Source: Cherax quadricarinatus
Lineage: Eukaryota; Arthropoda; Malacostraca; Decapoda; Parastacidae
DNA: 64,000 bases
Assembly (NCBI RefSeq): GCF_038502225.1
Contig: NC_091292.1
Span: forward strand, 51,247,444 to 51,311,443
Reading direction: 5' to 3'
Shown here: positions 12,509 through 25,399 of the stretch, piece by piece
Position numbering within the stretch: the first letter of the stretch is position 1
Layout: each line of letters starts with the position of its first letter
Translations under genes and position numbers: made by a program
Notes under the pieces: model-generated
The model's input: only the letters and a program-made list of their open reading frames with translations
Told to the model about the DNA's origin: nothing
Databases searched by the model: none

Positions 12509-14014
12509 CTACATGTGTCGCACGCTACATGTGTCGCACGCTACATGTGTCGCACACTACATGTGTCGCACACTACATGTGTCGCACGCTACATGTGTGG
12601 CACGCTACATGTGTCGCACGCTACATGCGTCGCACACTACACGTGTCGCACGCTACATGTGTGGCACACTACATGTGTCGCACACTACATGTGTCGCACG
12701 CTACATGTGTCGCACACTACATGTGTCGCACACTACATGTGTCGCACACTACATGTGTCGCACGCTACATGTGTCGCACACTACATGTGTCGCACACTAC
12801 ATGTGTCGCACACTACATGTGTCGCACACTACATGTGTCGCACACTACATGTGTCGCACGCTACATGTGTGGCACACTACATGTGTCGCACACTACATGT
12901 GTCGCACACTACATGTGTCGCACACTACATGTGTCGCACACTACATGTGTCGCACGCTACATGTGTGGCACACTACATGTGTCGCACACTACATGTGTCG
13001 CACACTACATGTGTCGCACGCTACATGTGTCGCACACTACATGTGTCGCACACTACATGTGTCGCACACTACATGTGTCGCACACTACATGTGTCGCACA
13101 CTACATGTGTCGCACGCTACATGTGTCGCACACTACATGTGTCGCACACTACATGTGTCGCACACTACATGTGTCGCACGCTACATGTGTCGCACACTAC
13201 ATGTGTCGCACACTACATGTGTCGCACACTACATGTGTCGCACACTACATGTGTCGCACACTACATGTGTCGCACGCTACATGTGTCGCACGCTACGTGT
13301 GTCGCACACTACATGTGTCGCACACTACATGTGTCGCACACTACATGTGTCGCACACTACATGTGTCGCACGCTACATGTGTCGCACACTACATGTGTCG
13401 CACACTACATGTGTCGCACACTACATGTGTCGCACACTACATGTGTCGCACACTACATGTGTCGCACACTACATGTGTCGTACGCTACATGTGTCGCACA
13501 CTACATGTGTCGCACACTACATGTGTCGCACACTACATGTGTCGCACGCTACATGTGTCGCACACTACATGTGTCGCACACTACATGTGTCGCACGCTAC
13601 ATGTGTCGCACACTACATGTGTCGCACACTACATGTGTCGCACGCTACATGTGTCGCACGCTACATGTGTCGCACACTACATGTGTCGCACACTACATGT
13701 GTCGCACACTACATGTGTCGCACACTACATGTGTCGCACGCTACATGTGTCGCACACTACATGTGTCGCACACTACATGTGTCGCACGCTACATGTGTCG
13801 CACGCTACATGTGTCGCACACTACATGTGTCGCACGCTACATGTGTCGCACACTACATGTGTCGCACACTACATGTGTCGCACACTACATGTGTCGCACA
13901 CTACATGTGTCGCACGCTACATGTGTCGCACACTACATGTGTCGCACACTACATGTGTCGCACGCTACATGTGTCGCACACTACATGTGTCGCACACTAC
14001 ATGTGTCGCACGCT
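12509..14014 (+). repeat. 16-bp satellite, about 94 units
   Basis: The unit is CTACATGTGTCGCACA, with A or G at the last position and rare other changes (GTGTGG, CATGCG, CTACG). Because 16 is 1 modulo 3 and the unit has no stop, all three forward frames stay open for about 500 codons. I regard those frames as by-products of the array. Confidence 0.97.
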
Positions 14015-14640
14015 TTGTGATTTGTTTTCCCTTTGGGTTCCTTCACAGACTTCGATGCCATTACTGGTTCTGCATTAGTTTTGCATTTGTTTTCCAAGCT
14101 CCACTTAGAACTGTGCACTGTGAACTTTTTTTTATGACTACCTAACAGGTACACTGCTGCTCTATTGTTGGGACTATTTAAGTATATTATTTTTTTACTG
14201 TTCATTTAGGCTCTGTTTCTAGGACTGTTGTTCAGCTTCCTTCTTTTATTTATTTGCCGTTTTCTCGGTGGAATTTTATTATTTTACTGCGTTGACGTTT
14301 GTAATGGTTCAACTGCCAACTTGTTCTGCTATAACAGGTTCAGTTCTTTCTTGTGTGCCTTGTTCATGTTGGGGAAATTCTCAATTACGTTTTCTTTCTG
14401 CCAGTTTATTTTTTTTCCTTTCCTTGATTGGCTGCAGGAATTCCATTGGTACACTCTATGCACTTTTATTTTTTACCTGTATATGATGTGTTTATTCTTT
14501 GGTTTTTGCTTGTGGTAATTTGCTTCTATTTGGTATAGTTACAAGCAGTGTGTTTGTGGCAGCCATTTATAACTTTTATTTTCCTGTGACATTTTGCATA
14601 AATATGCCTGGAAAGTTGCCGTGATGTCACCTGTGTGTGA
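14015..14640. other. No gene seen
   Basis: T-rich sequence downstream of the satellite. It contains hydrophobic chance frames only. Confidence 0.5.
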
Positions 14641-14656
14641 GTCAGACAATATTGTT

Positions 14657-15060
14657 TTAAATTAGACACATGTGCAACACTTGGGGTATCTTTAATGAGG
14701 AAACGTTTCGCCACACAGTGGCTTCATCAGTCCATACAAAGAAGAATGGTGAAGAACAGGAGGAGTTTCAGTTAGTCAGTCCCTCAGAATAGAGTCGAAG
14801 TAATCAGTCCATCAATCTTGAAAAGATTACAGCATATGCGCTAAGTAGCTTATATACTGTAGACAGGTGAGGTGAAGTAGTCGTAGGTGGTATCACATTT
14901 GACCCATGTGGAAGTAGGTCATGCCCAAGGGTTGGGCAAGTGAAGAATTCCCTGTATTAAGATCCCAGGATGATGCTGTGTCAGACAGGAATGTAGATAA
15001 ATGGTTCAGAGAACCGACAAGTTGATAAGTTAGACATATGTGCAACACTTGGGTATATTC
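14657..15060 (-). mobile_element. Retrozyme-like tandem unit, locus 1 (368-bp period)
   Basis: On the reverse strand the tail motif (ACACATGTGTCTAATTTATCAACTTGTC family) occurs at about 15032 and again at 14664, 368 bp apart in the same orientation. Between them are a TATA box (reverse complement of 14849-14856) and, 108 nt downstream of it, a consensus hammerhead at 14741-14690. This is the layout described for animal retrozymes: direct repeats, a ribozyme in each, a promoter upstream and no coding capacity. The outer ribozyme copy is replaced by an inverted one at 15067. Confidence 0.6.
14690..14741 (-). ncRNA. Hammerhead ribozyme motif, type I
   Basis: Read on the reverse strand: CTTTGT, GGA, CTGATGA, helix II GCCAC-TGT-GTGGC, GAAAC, GTT, TCC, ATTAAAG. 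All conserved core bases are present, and helix I and helix II pair as in the 11971 copy. Confidence 0.77.
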
Positions 15061-15066
15061 ACCATT

Positions 15067-15110
15067 CTGATGAAGCCACTGTGTGGCGAAACGTTTCCTC
15101 AATAAAGATA
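15067..15110 (+). ncRNA. Hammerhead ribozyme motif at centre of an inverted repeat
   Basis: CTGATGA, GCCAC-TGT-GTGGC, GAAAC, GTTTCC. The flanks 15001-15056 and 15111-15168 are inverted copies of the family tail (ATGGTTCAGAGAACCGACAAG against its complement), so ribozyme and arms form one long fold-back. The 5' strand of helix I differs from the consensus (ACCATT rather than TATGGA), so the self-cleaving fold may be lost. Confidence 0.6.
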
Positions 15111-15179
15111 TCCAAGTGTTGTACATGTGTCTAATTTATCAACTTGTCGCTTCTCTGAACCATTTATCTACATTATTCT

Positions 15180-18100
15180 TTTACTGTGAGTCGTGCTTTT
15201 ATTAATATTTTTATAGGAATGTTAGATTATTCTACTGTTCTTATACTCCTTAGGGAGATTTGTTCTCTGCTAGTAAGCAGTATGAGAAATAAGCCTCTTT
15301 TCTGTTATGCTTTGTGATATATCTTATTGCATTAATTCTAGGCTTAGCCTAGCCCTCAAGTGATACCCATTTATTTTTTTGTTTATTTTAGTTTATGTAT
15401 GTACAGGCTTACCTACCCTTCTATGTTTTGACATTCTTGATTTTCCCAGTCTCGATTTTTATAGGTACGTTTACTCCTTAATCCTTGTCTCATGATTTTT
15501 ACATTGTGATTTTACTTCCTGTCTGTAAATATCTGTGTAACAGATTCACTGAACTGCTGAAGTAAGCTTTCCTTTTGGGAATTTTTTTAATTACTCTGTT
15601 TACATTTTATTTCTTGCAACTCTTGTTGGGAAGAGACAGTATCTCAATTGACTTTTTTTTATAGAACTTCGCTACTTACATTTACATTTTTGGGTAGATT
15701 TGCTGTGCTTCCAGCTTGCTTTTTTTTCAGTTGTTGTTCTCGTGTACTATGTTAAGTTACGTGCCTCCTTCGCTTAATCATAATCTCTTTTCTAATATGC
15801 TTAACTTAAATTTAAGGGTCTTTATCAGTTGACTTTATTATTGTTCCTGTAACCATGTCTAGCCTGGCATTCGTACCGAGCACCGTAGGTGCTTAGTCTG
15901 TTGAACAAGCATGTAATGTCTACAAAAGAGACTATGGGATTCTCCCCTCGAGTTATCCGTCCTGCTCTGGCCGCATTTTCGTTAACCTGACAGGTTTCCA
16001 AAGACGCTGCTAACACTGCAGCTGGGGCCCCAGCTTAAGAGATTGGCAAACCTTCAACCTTCATCAGTAGCATTACCAAGCAGTGGGCACTGGTTACACT
16101 GTAACAGTGTCTTTCTCGTAAGAAAGTGCGAGGATGCCTAGGGTGACGGGACGCTCAAACAGAGGCTCCGGGACTTTCAGTGTCATTGCTACTAATTTGA
16201 GGTGGGTTCCTCCACAGAAGATGCACTATCGGAAAGTGTCTACTTGAAATGTCGATGCCTTCTCCAGTGAATGTCAGAGGCCGTCTGCAGAGAGACACCT
16301 TCTGCAGGGGCTAGTGCAGTCATTTGTCTATCAGTAGTTGAGATCCTGTATGTTCACTCGAACAGGATCAAGTATATATGGTCGTAGAAACATATTTGGG
16401 CTCTGCCATACTGTGTCCTCTTCGAGTCACTGTGGGCCACTTTGCGTTGTGTGCCTGCATGTCACCCTATGTTCATCTACACGAATGAGTCATGATGTTG
16501 TGTTACTGTGTGCAATCTTATGATACTCCTTGAGGCTGTGCGTCATTTTACAATATCTTTCATCATATAGTACTCTTCGTAACTGAGTGTGACATTGTAA
16601 CGTTTCTGATGTAACGTTTCTGAGACCGCGTCAGTTGCAAGCATGCTCACAGGTCTAGATGACTAATGACTCTGAAAACACAGAAGTAGATGGAACATCT
16701 TTGGGGACTAGTGTTCGGTATGATAATTCTCTTATGCCTCTTGTGTAATAGCAGAGGTAGGAGTGCATTTCCGTAGATATATGTGTAACGCCACTACTTA
16801 TTATTAAATTTTAAGTATTCTTAAAAAGATAAAAAAATAAATATGTTTGCACATGTAAATAAGTATAATCTTGATCAGCCTTTGTTGCCTATGTCTAGAC
16901 ATGTCTCAAGCGATAACCATTAACATACCATTCATTAAATTTTATGAAGTATTCTGCTGTGTTCAGTGTCCTTCAGTATTACAGCCTTGCAATAAAGCTT
17001 GCTCAGTGTCTCTATTTTAGGATTCTTGTTAAAGTCTTTCCATGAATTCTAAATTCTGACAGATTGTTGTCTGTGCCACAGCAAGTTACTTTCTTCTATT
17101 TACTTTCCTTTTTATAGTATTTTCATCCAGATTTCGGGAAATGACTCAAAATTTTCAATTCATTCATTCATTTATTAACCTATTGTTGATTTATGAATAT
17201 GTGTTGAATACTTGAATCAATAATTCAACTATGTTTCTTAAGTTGCATTGTATAATTTTCACTTCTTGCTAATTTTGATCTCGCAACTCATGCTCCTTGT
17301 GCAACAACGCCTAGTACTGTTGCTACTGTGTGGTCGCCCAGCCGTAGGATAGCCCAGCTGTCAATAATGTCAGAATTCGCGTCCCTTGGTATGCATAATT
17401 GTTAGTGTGGCGCTATATGTTAAAGCATGACAGCATTTTTTTTAAGCAGTGATGCTTATGCCATGTGCATATGTCATTGGTCCCCAGACAGCAGCTGGTA
17501 CCGGAGGTCTTAGACGTACAGTCAGTTTTGAATCTTTGAGGCCAGAGGAAAGACATGTGTGGCTGCAGCTCCTGTGTATGCTTCACTTGTACAATAAATG
17601 GAATAATTATAATAAAACAGAAGTGCTAAACCACAACAATAAATGGGAGAACTGAGGTTATGCATCCTTTTCTCTGTCTATCTGGTGCAATTCATAATAT
17701 GCCCAGATAAATTTGTAACACCAATATATGGCAAAAACTACGCCTCACCAGAAAGATCATCAGATCTGTAGAATCGACACTGTCAAATTTTTTTGTCTTA
17801 TGTGTAATGAGGCAGAGGTTTCATGCCTGGGCTTCAAATCCACCTCAAAAACTTAGTTTTGAACTGAGGTTCATCCCTTCGGACATCATCAGTGCTTCTC
17901 ACTGTCTGGTGTGTGCTCGGACGATACACTGTCAAAGATTTTGGGGTCAGTTAGTCAGTGACCACTCATGTGACCCCCTGAGCCGCGCTGAGAGCTCCAC
18001 ATTATTGATAAGTAGGTCACTGGCATTAATGTTGCATCTAATGTTGTGTTAATGTTGCATATATTAAACAACCAACCCATCACAACAGCCATTAAGTCTT

Positions 18101-18860
18101 TATTATCAATCAAACACTTGGTGCAGAAGCGCAAAAGAGAATTGTCGACGGGAGCATAAGTATACATTACACCATATGTAGGAGACATTAAGAAGTACGT
18201 TGTGAAGGATTGCAAGAGCTTTGGAAACTAGATGTATTCTGGTTGCTGCACGATCCCAGAAAGGCATCCCTGGCTTAAAAAAAAGCACCCTGTACTGCAC
18301 TGCACACGATAGAACAGTGCAGAATATAGCATAACATTTTCATGGCGTAAGAATTCAAATGTCAAAAATCGCAATTTTTCAATAAAAATAACGAATTAGA
18401 TCATATGCAGTCCAAACTTAATTCAAACTTTCAATTACGGAACGTCAGTTTTAAATGTAAACTGAAGAGGAATAAACTTATATCAGAGAGAAAAATATGC
18501 CAAAATTCACACTGAGTTTGCAATCCCTTAAAGTTGCATTACCAAGTTATCAGCGTTGAAAGGTTAAGCCCATTCGATGGGCCACTTAGAAATTATCGCG
18601 TAACAAGTAATATTTCAATCCCAAAATCAATCTGAGCTTTTTTTTCAAAGAAAGACTTGTCAACGTTTAAGATGTAAGTTAATAATTAAGTTTTATCCAA
18701 GTTTTGAGCACGTAACATACATTTTTCTACAACAGTACTGGGCATATACATGTTAAGGGTGAATATCAGAAATGCTGAGTGACTGACAACCTCAAATCTA
18801 AATCTTCAAAGGTGATGGACTGATAACATCTTCACATAATTACTGCTCCTGCCTACTTTC
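15180..18860. other. No gene seen
   Basis: About 3.7 kb of AT-rich sequence with short frames only and no recognisable protein, SINE or ribozyme motif. Confidence 0.45.
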
Positions 18861-18865
18861 TGTGC

Positions 18866-18910
18866 TCGACTGAAGAGGTCTACTGTGTAGGCGAAACTTT
18901 CCAACATGTT
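18866..18910 (+). ncRNA. Degenerate hammerhead motif
   Basis: CTGAAGA (core T-to-A), helix II GTCTAC-TGT-GTAGGC (six pairs with one wobble) and GAAAC at 18893-18897. Helix II pairing is kept although its bases differ from other copies. Confidence 0.5.
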
Positions 18911-19140
18911 AAGGGTACTGTTACCAAGATACGTGGAGGTGAGGGGAAATATAAAATACCTTGTCTAGGGGTATTTATAAAAGTTATTTAAAAATAAACT
19001 ACAGGCCACAGGAAGACCAAACACTATCAGTGGCGCCTTCAGTCTCCTGGCAAAAATGCAACCATTTCTGAACTCTCCACCACTCAGACCTTTTAGCACA
19101 AAAAAAAAAAAAATGCCATTCACGTAAGCATAAAACAAAC

Positions 19141-19457
19141 TATAGCTGAATTGCTAGCTCACTCAGATCACACACTGAAATCAGGGATTCGATCCCTGGT
19201 ACAGATAGAAACATTAGGACGTGTTTCCTTAAGGCACTTGCTGTCCCTGCTCATCCACCAGTAAAATAGGTATCTGGGTGTTAGTCAACTGGTGTTGGTC
19301 GCATCGTAGAGACAAATTTGACTAAATTTGCCCGAAATGTTGTGCATAACAAGGGACCTTTCTATGCGGTAGTATGTCATTGATGTCAACTGAGACTGTA
19401 TACGTTGTACATGTACTTTCAGAAATAAAGATAATAATTATTATTATTATTATAAAT
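19141..19457 (+). mobile_element. tRNA-derived SINE, copy 1
   Basis: The tRNA-like head has a B-box-like GGATTCGATCC. The body motifs TAGAAACATT, GGGTGTTAGTC.ACTGGTG, GCATAACAAG and GTACATGTACTT match the copies at 35349 and 52030. It ends in an AATAAAGATA-type signal and an ATT run. Confidence 0.82.
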
Positions 19458-20420
19458 ACAACTTACGGCTTGATAATCATATAAAATACATACACTACAT
19501 ATCTGCAACCTTCCTCCAGCACATCTTCCCAGGTATGCCATCACCCCTGAGACACTATCACAATAGTCACCCTGTTACAAGAGTCACTCTGCCAAAACAG
19601 TCACGCCGTACAAGAAGAAACTGAAGTCGACGGCCATACCCCAGGCCTGACCTCACCCTCGAACAAGAACACTACGTTCGCCAAAAGAACTCCACCCTCG
19701 ACTCTGCAATGGTACTGTCAAATACACCTCCGTTGCCCCATATAACTTTACACCATTTAACTTCAAGAGTTTTACTGAATTCCAAGTAGACAACATCGTA
19801 TTCTTTATCATGATCCACTACCTTACTACCTTAGGCATGCACGGCCCCTTGTGAATCTTGGGTGAGACTCATTAATCAAATTATGCTTTATGGTCTCTGT
19901 TGATGTCAGGATGAATGGATGGTCTCTGTTGATGTCAGGATGAATGGATGGTAATCCTATGGTAGGGACTTATTTCCTGTTTAACAGAGAGGAATCACAT
20001 TAGTCATCTTCCAGATATCAGTTAGTAGTGAGAAGACTATTTACCAGATTGCTAAATTCTATTTTGGATTATTATATAAGGCCGCTTGAGAACAGTTTTG
20101 CTTTATTCGGTCCACTTTCTTAATACCAAAGTCTTTAGTGTCTGTGATGTTATATAATTCGCTTTCCTCAGGTTCCATGAAATAAGTAATTTCTGGAATT
20201 TTATTTGTGTCATATGTTACAAATAAGACAGAAAATAATTGTTAAAAATCGAGATAATTTCTACCTCATTATCAGTTAGGTGTCCAAAGTTTGTTAAAAT
20301 AAATCCAAATTTTCTTTAGTCCTTGTTCTATATATCTGAAAGAAACTAAGATTTAACTTTAATTTCTTTGTAGTTTTATTTCATAGTCTCTTAGTTTTCA
20401 TCATACTTTTTGACCTCTAT
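19458..20420. other. No gene; short 29-bp duplication
   Basis: No coding signal. A 29-bp unit (ATGGTCTCTGTTGATGTCAG...) is repeated twice near 19889-19950. Confidence 0.5.
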
Positions 20421-20424
20421 TTTA

Positions 20425-23060
20425 CGATGACCGTGATGGTTCATTAGGTGACTCTCTTACCTTCACATAAGATGACCGTGATGGTTCATTAGGTGACTCT
20501 CTTACCTTCACATAAGATGACCGTGATGGTTTATTAGGTGACTCTCTTACCTTCACATAAGATGACCGTGATGGTTCATTAGGTGACTCTCTTACCTTCA
20601 CATAAGATGACCGTGATGGTTCGTTAGGCGACTCTCTTACCTTCACATAGGATGACCGTGATGGTTCATTAGGTGACTCTCTTACCTTCACATAAGATGA
20701 CCGTGATGGTTCATTAGGTTACTCTCTTACCACCTTCACATAAGATGACCGTGATGGTTCATTAGGTGACTCTCTTACCTTCACATAAGATGACCGTGAT
20801 GGTTCATTAGGTGACTCTCTTACCTTCACATAAGATGACCGTGATGGTTCATTAGGTGACTCTCTTACCTTCACATAAGATGACCGTGATGGTTCATTAG
20901 GTGACTCTCTTACCTTCACATAAGATGACCGTGATGGTTCATTAGGTGACTCTCTTACCTTCACATAAGATGACCGTGATGGTTCATTAGGTGACTCTCT
21001 TACCTTCACATAAGATGACCGTGATGGTTCGTTAGGCGACTCTCTTACCTTCACATAGGATGACCGTGATGGTTCATTAGGTGACTCTCTTACCTTCACA
21101 TAAGATGACCATGATGGTTCATTAGGTGACTCTCTTACCTTCACATAAGATGACCATGATGGATCATTAGGTGACTCTCTTACCTTGGCATAAGATGACC
21201 GTGATGGTTCATTAGGTGACTCTCTTACCACCTTCACATAAGATGACCGTGATGGTTCGTTAGGCGACTCTCTTACCTTCACATAAGATGACCATGATGG
21301 TTCATTAGGCGACTCTCTTACCTTCACATAAGATGACCATGATGGTTCATTAGGTGACTCTCTTACCTTCACATAAGATGACCATGATGGTTCATTAGGT
21401 GACTCTCTTACCTTCACATAAGATGACCATGATGGTTCATTAGGTGACTCTCTTACCTTGGCATAAGATGACCATGATGGTTCATTAGGTGACTCTCTTA
21501 CCACCTTCACATAAGATGACCGTGATGGTTCATTAGGTGACTCTCTTACCACCTTCACATAAGATGACCATGATGGTTCATTAGGTGACTCTCTTACCAC
21601 CTTCACATAAGATGACCATGATGGTTCATTAGGCGACTCTCTTACCTTCACATAAGATGACCGTGATGGTTCGTTAGGCGACTCTCTTACCTTCACATAG
21701 GATGACCGTGATGGTTCATTAGGTGACTCTCTTACCTTCACATAAGACGACCATGATGGTTCATTAGGTGACTCTCTTACCTTCACATAAGATGACCATG
21801 ATGGTTCATTAGGTGACTCTCTTACCTTGGCATAAGATGACCGTGATGGTTCATTAGGTGACTCTCTTACCACCTTCACATAAGATGACCGTGATGGTTC
21901 GTTAGGCGACTCTCTTACCTTCACATAAGATGACCATGATGGTTCATTAGGCGACTCTCTTACCTTCACATAAGATGACCATGATGGTTCATTAGGTGAC
22001 TCTCTTACCTTCACATAAGATGACCATGATGGTTCATTAGGTGACTCTCTTACCTTGGCATAAGATGACCATGATGGTTCATTAGGTGACTCTCTTACCA
22101 CCTTCACATAAGATGACCATGATGGTTCATTAGGTGACTCTCTTACCACCTTCACATAAGATGACCATGATGGTTCATTAGGCGACTCTCTTACCTTCAC
22201 ATAAGATGACCGTGATGGTTCGTTAGGCGACTCTCTTACCTTCACATAAGATGACCGTGATGGTTCATTAGGTGACTCTCTTACCTTCACATAAGATGAC
22301 CATGATGGTTCATTAGGCGACTCTCTTACCTTCACATAAGATGACCATGATGGTTCATTAGGCGACTCTCTTACCTTCACATAAGATGATGACCGTGATG
22401 GTTCATTAGGTGACTCTCTTACCTTCACATAAGATGACCATGATGGTTCATTAGGCGACTCTCTTACCTTCACATAAGATGACCGTGATGGTTCATTAGG
22501 TGACTCTCTTACCTTCACATAAGATGACCATGATGGTTCATTAGGCGACTCTCTTACCTTCACATAAGATGACCGTGATGGTTCATTAGGTGACTCTCTT
22601 ACCTTCACATAAGATGATGACCGTGATGGTTCATTAGGCGACTCTCTTACCTTCACATAAGATGACCATGATGGTTCATTAGGCGACTCTCTTACCTTCA
22701 CATAAGATGACCGTGATGGTTCATTAGGTGACTCTCTTACCTTCACATAAGATGACCATGATGGTTCATTAGGCGACTCTCTTACCTTCACATAAGATGA
22801 CCGTGATGGTTCATTAGGTGACTCTCTTACCTTCACATAAGATGACCATGATGGTTCATTAGGCGACTCTCTTACCTTCACATAAGATGACCGTGATGGT
22901 TCATTAGGTGACTCTCTTACCTTCACATAAGATGATGACCGTGATGGTTCATTAGGCGACTCTCTTACCTTCACATAAGATGATGACCGTGATGGTTCAT
23001 TAGGTGACTCTCTTACCTTCACATAAGATGATGACCGTGATGGTTCATTAGGTGACTCCC
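20425..23060 (-). repeat. 45-bp satellite with long reverse-strand frame
   Basis: About 58 units of 45 bp. On the reverse strand each encodes 15 residues of the form VKVRESPNEPSRSSY. Length variants are exactly +3 bp (extra Val before RES, or extra Ser in SSS), so the frame from 23106 is open for 795 codons. One unit carries a stop at about 20719-20721 (GTGACTC to GTTACTC), after which the same frame continues to 20422. Arg/Trp variants (CCG against CCA on the forward strand) alternate in places, giving a 90-bp higher-order unit. No protein family is recognised. It may be a satellite or a low-complexity coding repeat. Confidence 0.9.
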
Positions 23061-23109
23061 TCTTACCTCTACCATCCAAAGAATTTTTAATCGCATATTC
23101 AACCATTTC

Positions 23110-23539
23110 AAACCAGTTTTATTTGATCTTATTTCTCGTTAGGGAATGTATGTTTTTTTGGACATTATGTACAGTATTCACAAGTCATACTGGCAGTTTT
23201 CTTCGTTACCTATTCAAACAAAATGTGTGTTATTTAAGGCAATTGTATCTACTGAAAGAAAATATAAGACCTTTACTGCATCACTAATACTGTATTTTCA
23301 TACTTACAGGTAATGTTAAATGTAACAGATTTGGGATCACTTATAGCAAAGTTCTTCGTAAATTGTTCACAAGGGTCTTCTTGTTTGCTAGAGACACATA
23401 AAGCAGGTTATGTCATCTCATCAGTTCTGACAAATTAAAGGAATAGTTCTGGATTACTTCAAGGAAGTCTTTTGACTCTAGACTACTCAAAGAATTCAAA
23501 TCAATTTGGCTAAAATTGGCTAAGTTTACTGCATTTTCA
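23110..23539. other. No gene seen
   Basis: AT-rich flank between the satellite and the palindrome. Confidence 0.5.
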
Positions 23540-23617
23540 TGTTAGGTAAGACACATATGCAACAGTTAGGTATCTTTATAAAGATACCTAACTGTTGCAT
23601 ATGTGTCTTACCTAACA
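23540..23617. repeat. 78-bp perfect palindrome of hammerhead-family tail
   Basis: Two 39-bp arms are exact reverse complements with no spacer (centre between 23578 and 23579). Each arm is the sequence that follows the ribozyme in family members at 52.8 kb (TAAAGATACCTAACTGT...CATATGTGTCTTA). The ribozyme itself is absent. Confidence 0.95.
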
Positions 23618-23906
23618 ATCTGTCGGTATTTTATACCATTTTAATGTTCACTGCATTTTCATATCTTGAAGCCCGACAATTTCTTCCCCCCCCAAAGTCT
23701 TCGTTGGCCGATTTGTAAGGTGAGGGAGGTGTCGATATTGCTCGCCTAACATCAGATTTTTATTTCCTTCAAAAATTGCTTACCTACAGATTCAGTGTCA
23801 GTTTTTGCAGATTTATCATAATTTTTGACGCAAGAGCTCAAGTTTTCTCGCAGTCCATCCCCATTCTCATTGTTTCCATCAGTGGGGAATAATTTACGTC
23901 CTTGTA

Positions 23907-24050
23907 ATGTGGCATGTGGCAGGCATGTGGCAGGCATGTGGCAGGCATGTGGCAGGCATGTGGCAGGCATGTGGCAGGCATGTGGCAGGCATGTGGCAGG
24001 CATGTGGCAGGCATGTGGCAGGCATGTGGCAGGCATGTGGCAGGCATGTG
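23907..24050 (+). repeat. 11-bp satellite, about 13 units
   Basis: Near-perfect repeats of GCATGTGGCAG. The unit is open in several frames, so the Cys/His-rich frames here are array artefacts. Confidence 0.97.
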
Positions 24051-24059
24051 TCCACTTCT

Positions 24060-25395
24060 CAAGTTGAACTACATCTTGTTCATCGTTAGAAAATCTAAAT
24101 ATATAATACGTACAGTTGTTCTTAGTTCGTCCATCTTCGTGAACGGGCAAGTTTTTCTGCGCCCTCTATTGATATTTTTCTTATTTATGGTGTTTCCATC
24201 TCAGTACAATTTTTTTCGTTTTAATTTTCAGACTGGATGCCATTTTTATCGTTCACAACTTCACAAGAACGTCCCTTCTCAGGGAAACTCGTGAACCCAA
24301 CCATCAAGAGATCTAGATTTTTGTTCGTATTAGTTTTACAGTCTTAGCGTTAGTGTCCTTTTCAGAGTTTTCAAATAAGTGACGTTTCCCGGACTACTGC
24401 TATAAACTAGCTGAAACCCCCAGACAGACTACTAACCGCTCGCTTTCCTGAACTAACCAAAATTTTTGAATTCCAGTCGTGAAAGATCGGAAAAGGCATT
24501 CCGGTCAGCAATTAATGCCAATGGTCCTAGACAGCCTTTCATTACCCACCCTCTTCCTTGGCCGAATTTTACATAGCACAGATTTAAAACTTTTTTCTTT
24601 ACTCAATATAGTCTTTCGGAGCCTTTTCAACAATTCCTCGATCGAGGCTTCATGCCATCGTTATCCCATCATTATGGAAAACAACACGTTCATTCCTACT
24701 TCTAGTCAGGATACTAGACAGACTCTCCATCTTATTCTTTCTATCCCTTTCATATAATGCATGACATACCTATCTCCCCTGATTCATTGCTATGTTAGAT
24801 GTCATGCACTGGTCATGAGGCAGAGCAAATGAGTTAGTAACGTCCACAGCTCCTTCACATGTTATATTCTTGAGATTAATGCTTTTCCTTTCAACCCCCG
24901 GTCAGGCACTTTCCTATTAGACCTTATCAGTTATCCCCTAAGGGAATAACAAGGATTTCAGACATATATGTTCTTCACGGTTGATACTCATGTTCTTATG
25001 TATTGTGAGGTGTCGTATCATAGACGAGGTGATGAATGAAACTCTCTTGTTGAAGTATTACGGTATTTTTTTGAGATATTTTCTAGAATATACTACATAG
25101 CAGACTGAATACCTTTCAAAGTTACTTGTAGTTTTGGGTGTACTAAGAATTTTCGCATCTTTCGTTATTTTCGAATGAAGAATGTAAGATAATGCAGTTT
25201 TGTTAATGTCTCTGATAGTGCTATAGTGTTACATTCTCCGTCTAGGAATTCAGCAAAGTACTAGATAAGCCAATGATATACTCTACGGAAAAATGAATAG
25301 TAACTTTGAATTACTCTAATGATTTTATTCAGCTACTTGAATTATGTATAAACTTCAACTGCTTCTCACACAGATGTATATACTACATTAAATAT
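24060..25395. other. No gene seen
   Basis: Unique-looking AT-rich sequence without a convincing frame. Confidence 0.45.
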
Positions 25396-25399
25396 ACAA

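Noticed and set aside
12386..14145. Three overlapping frames of 520-560 codons (Cys/His/Thr-rich)
   Set aside because: They lie in a 16-bp satellite with no stop in the unit, so all three frames are open by arithmetic.
17955..18300. Overlapping reverse-strand frames
   Set aside because: No domain, motif or repeat homology inside the window, and composition is like the surrounding non-coding DNA.
20425..23060. CRISPR-like look of regularly spaced repeats
   Set aside because: Units are contiguous with no unique spacers, and there are no cas genes. It is a tandem satellite.
23752..24150. Reverse-strand 132-codon frame spanning the 11-bp satellite with non-repeat flanks
   Set aside because: No recognisable family, signal or splice context, and the centre is satellite. 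Not enough to call a gene.
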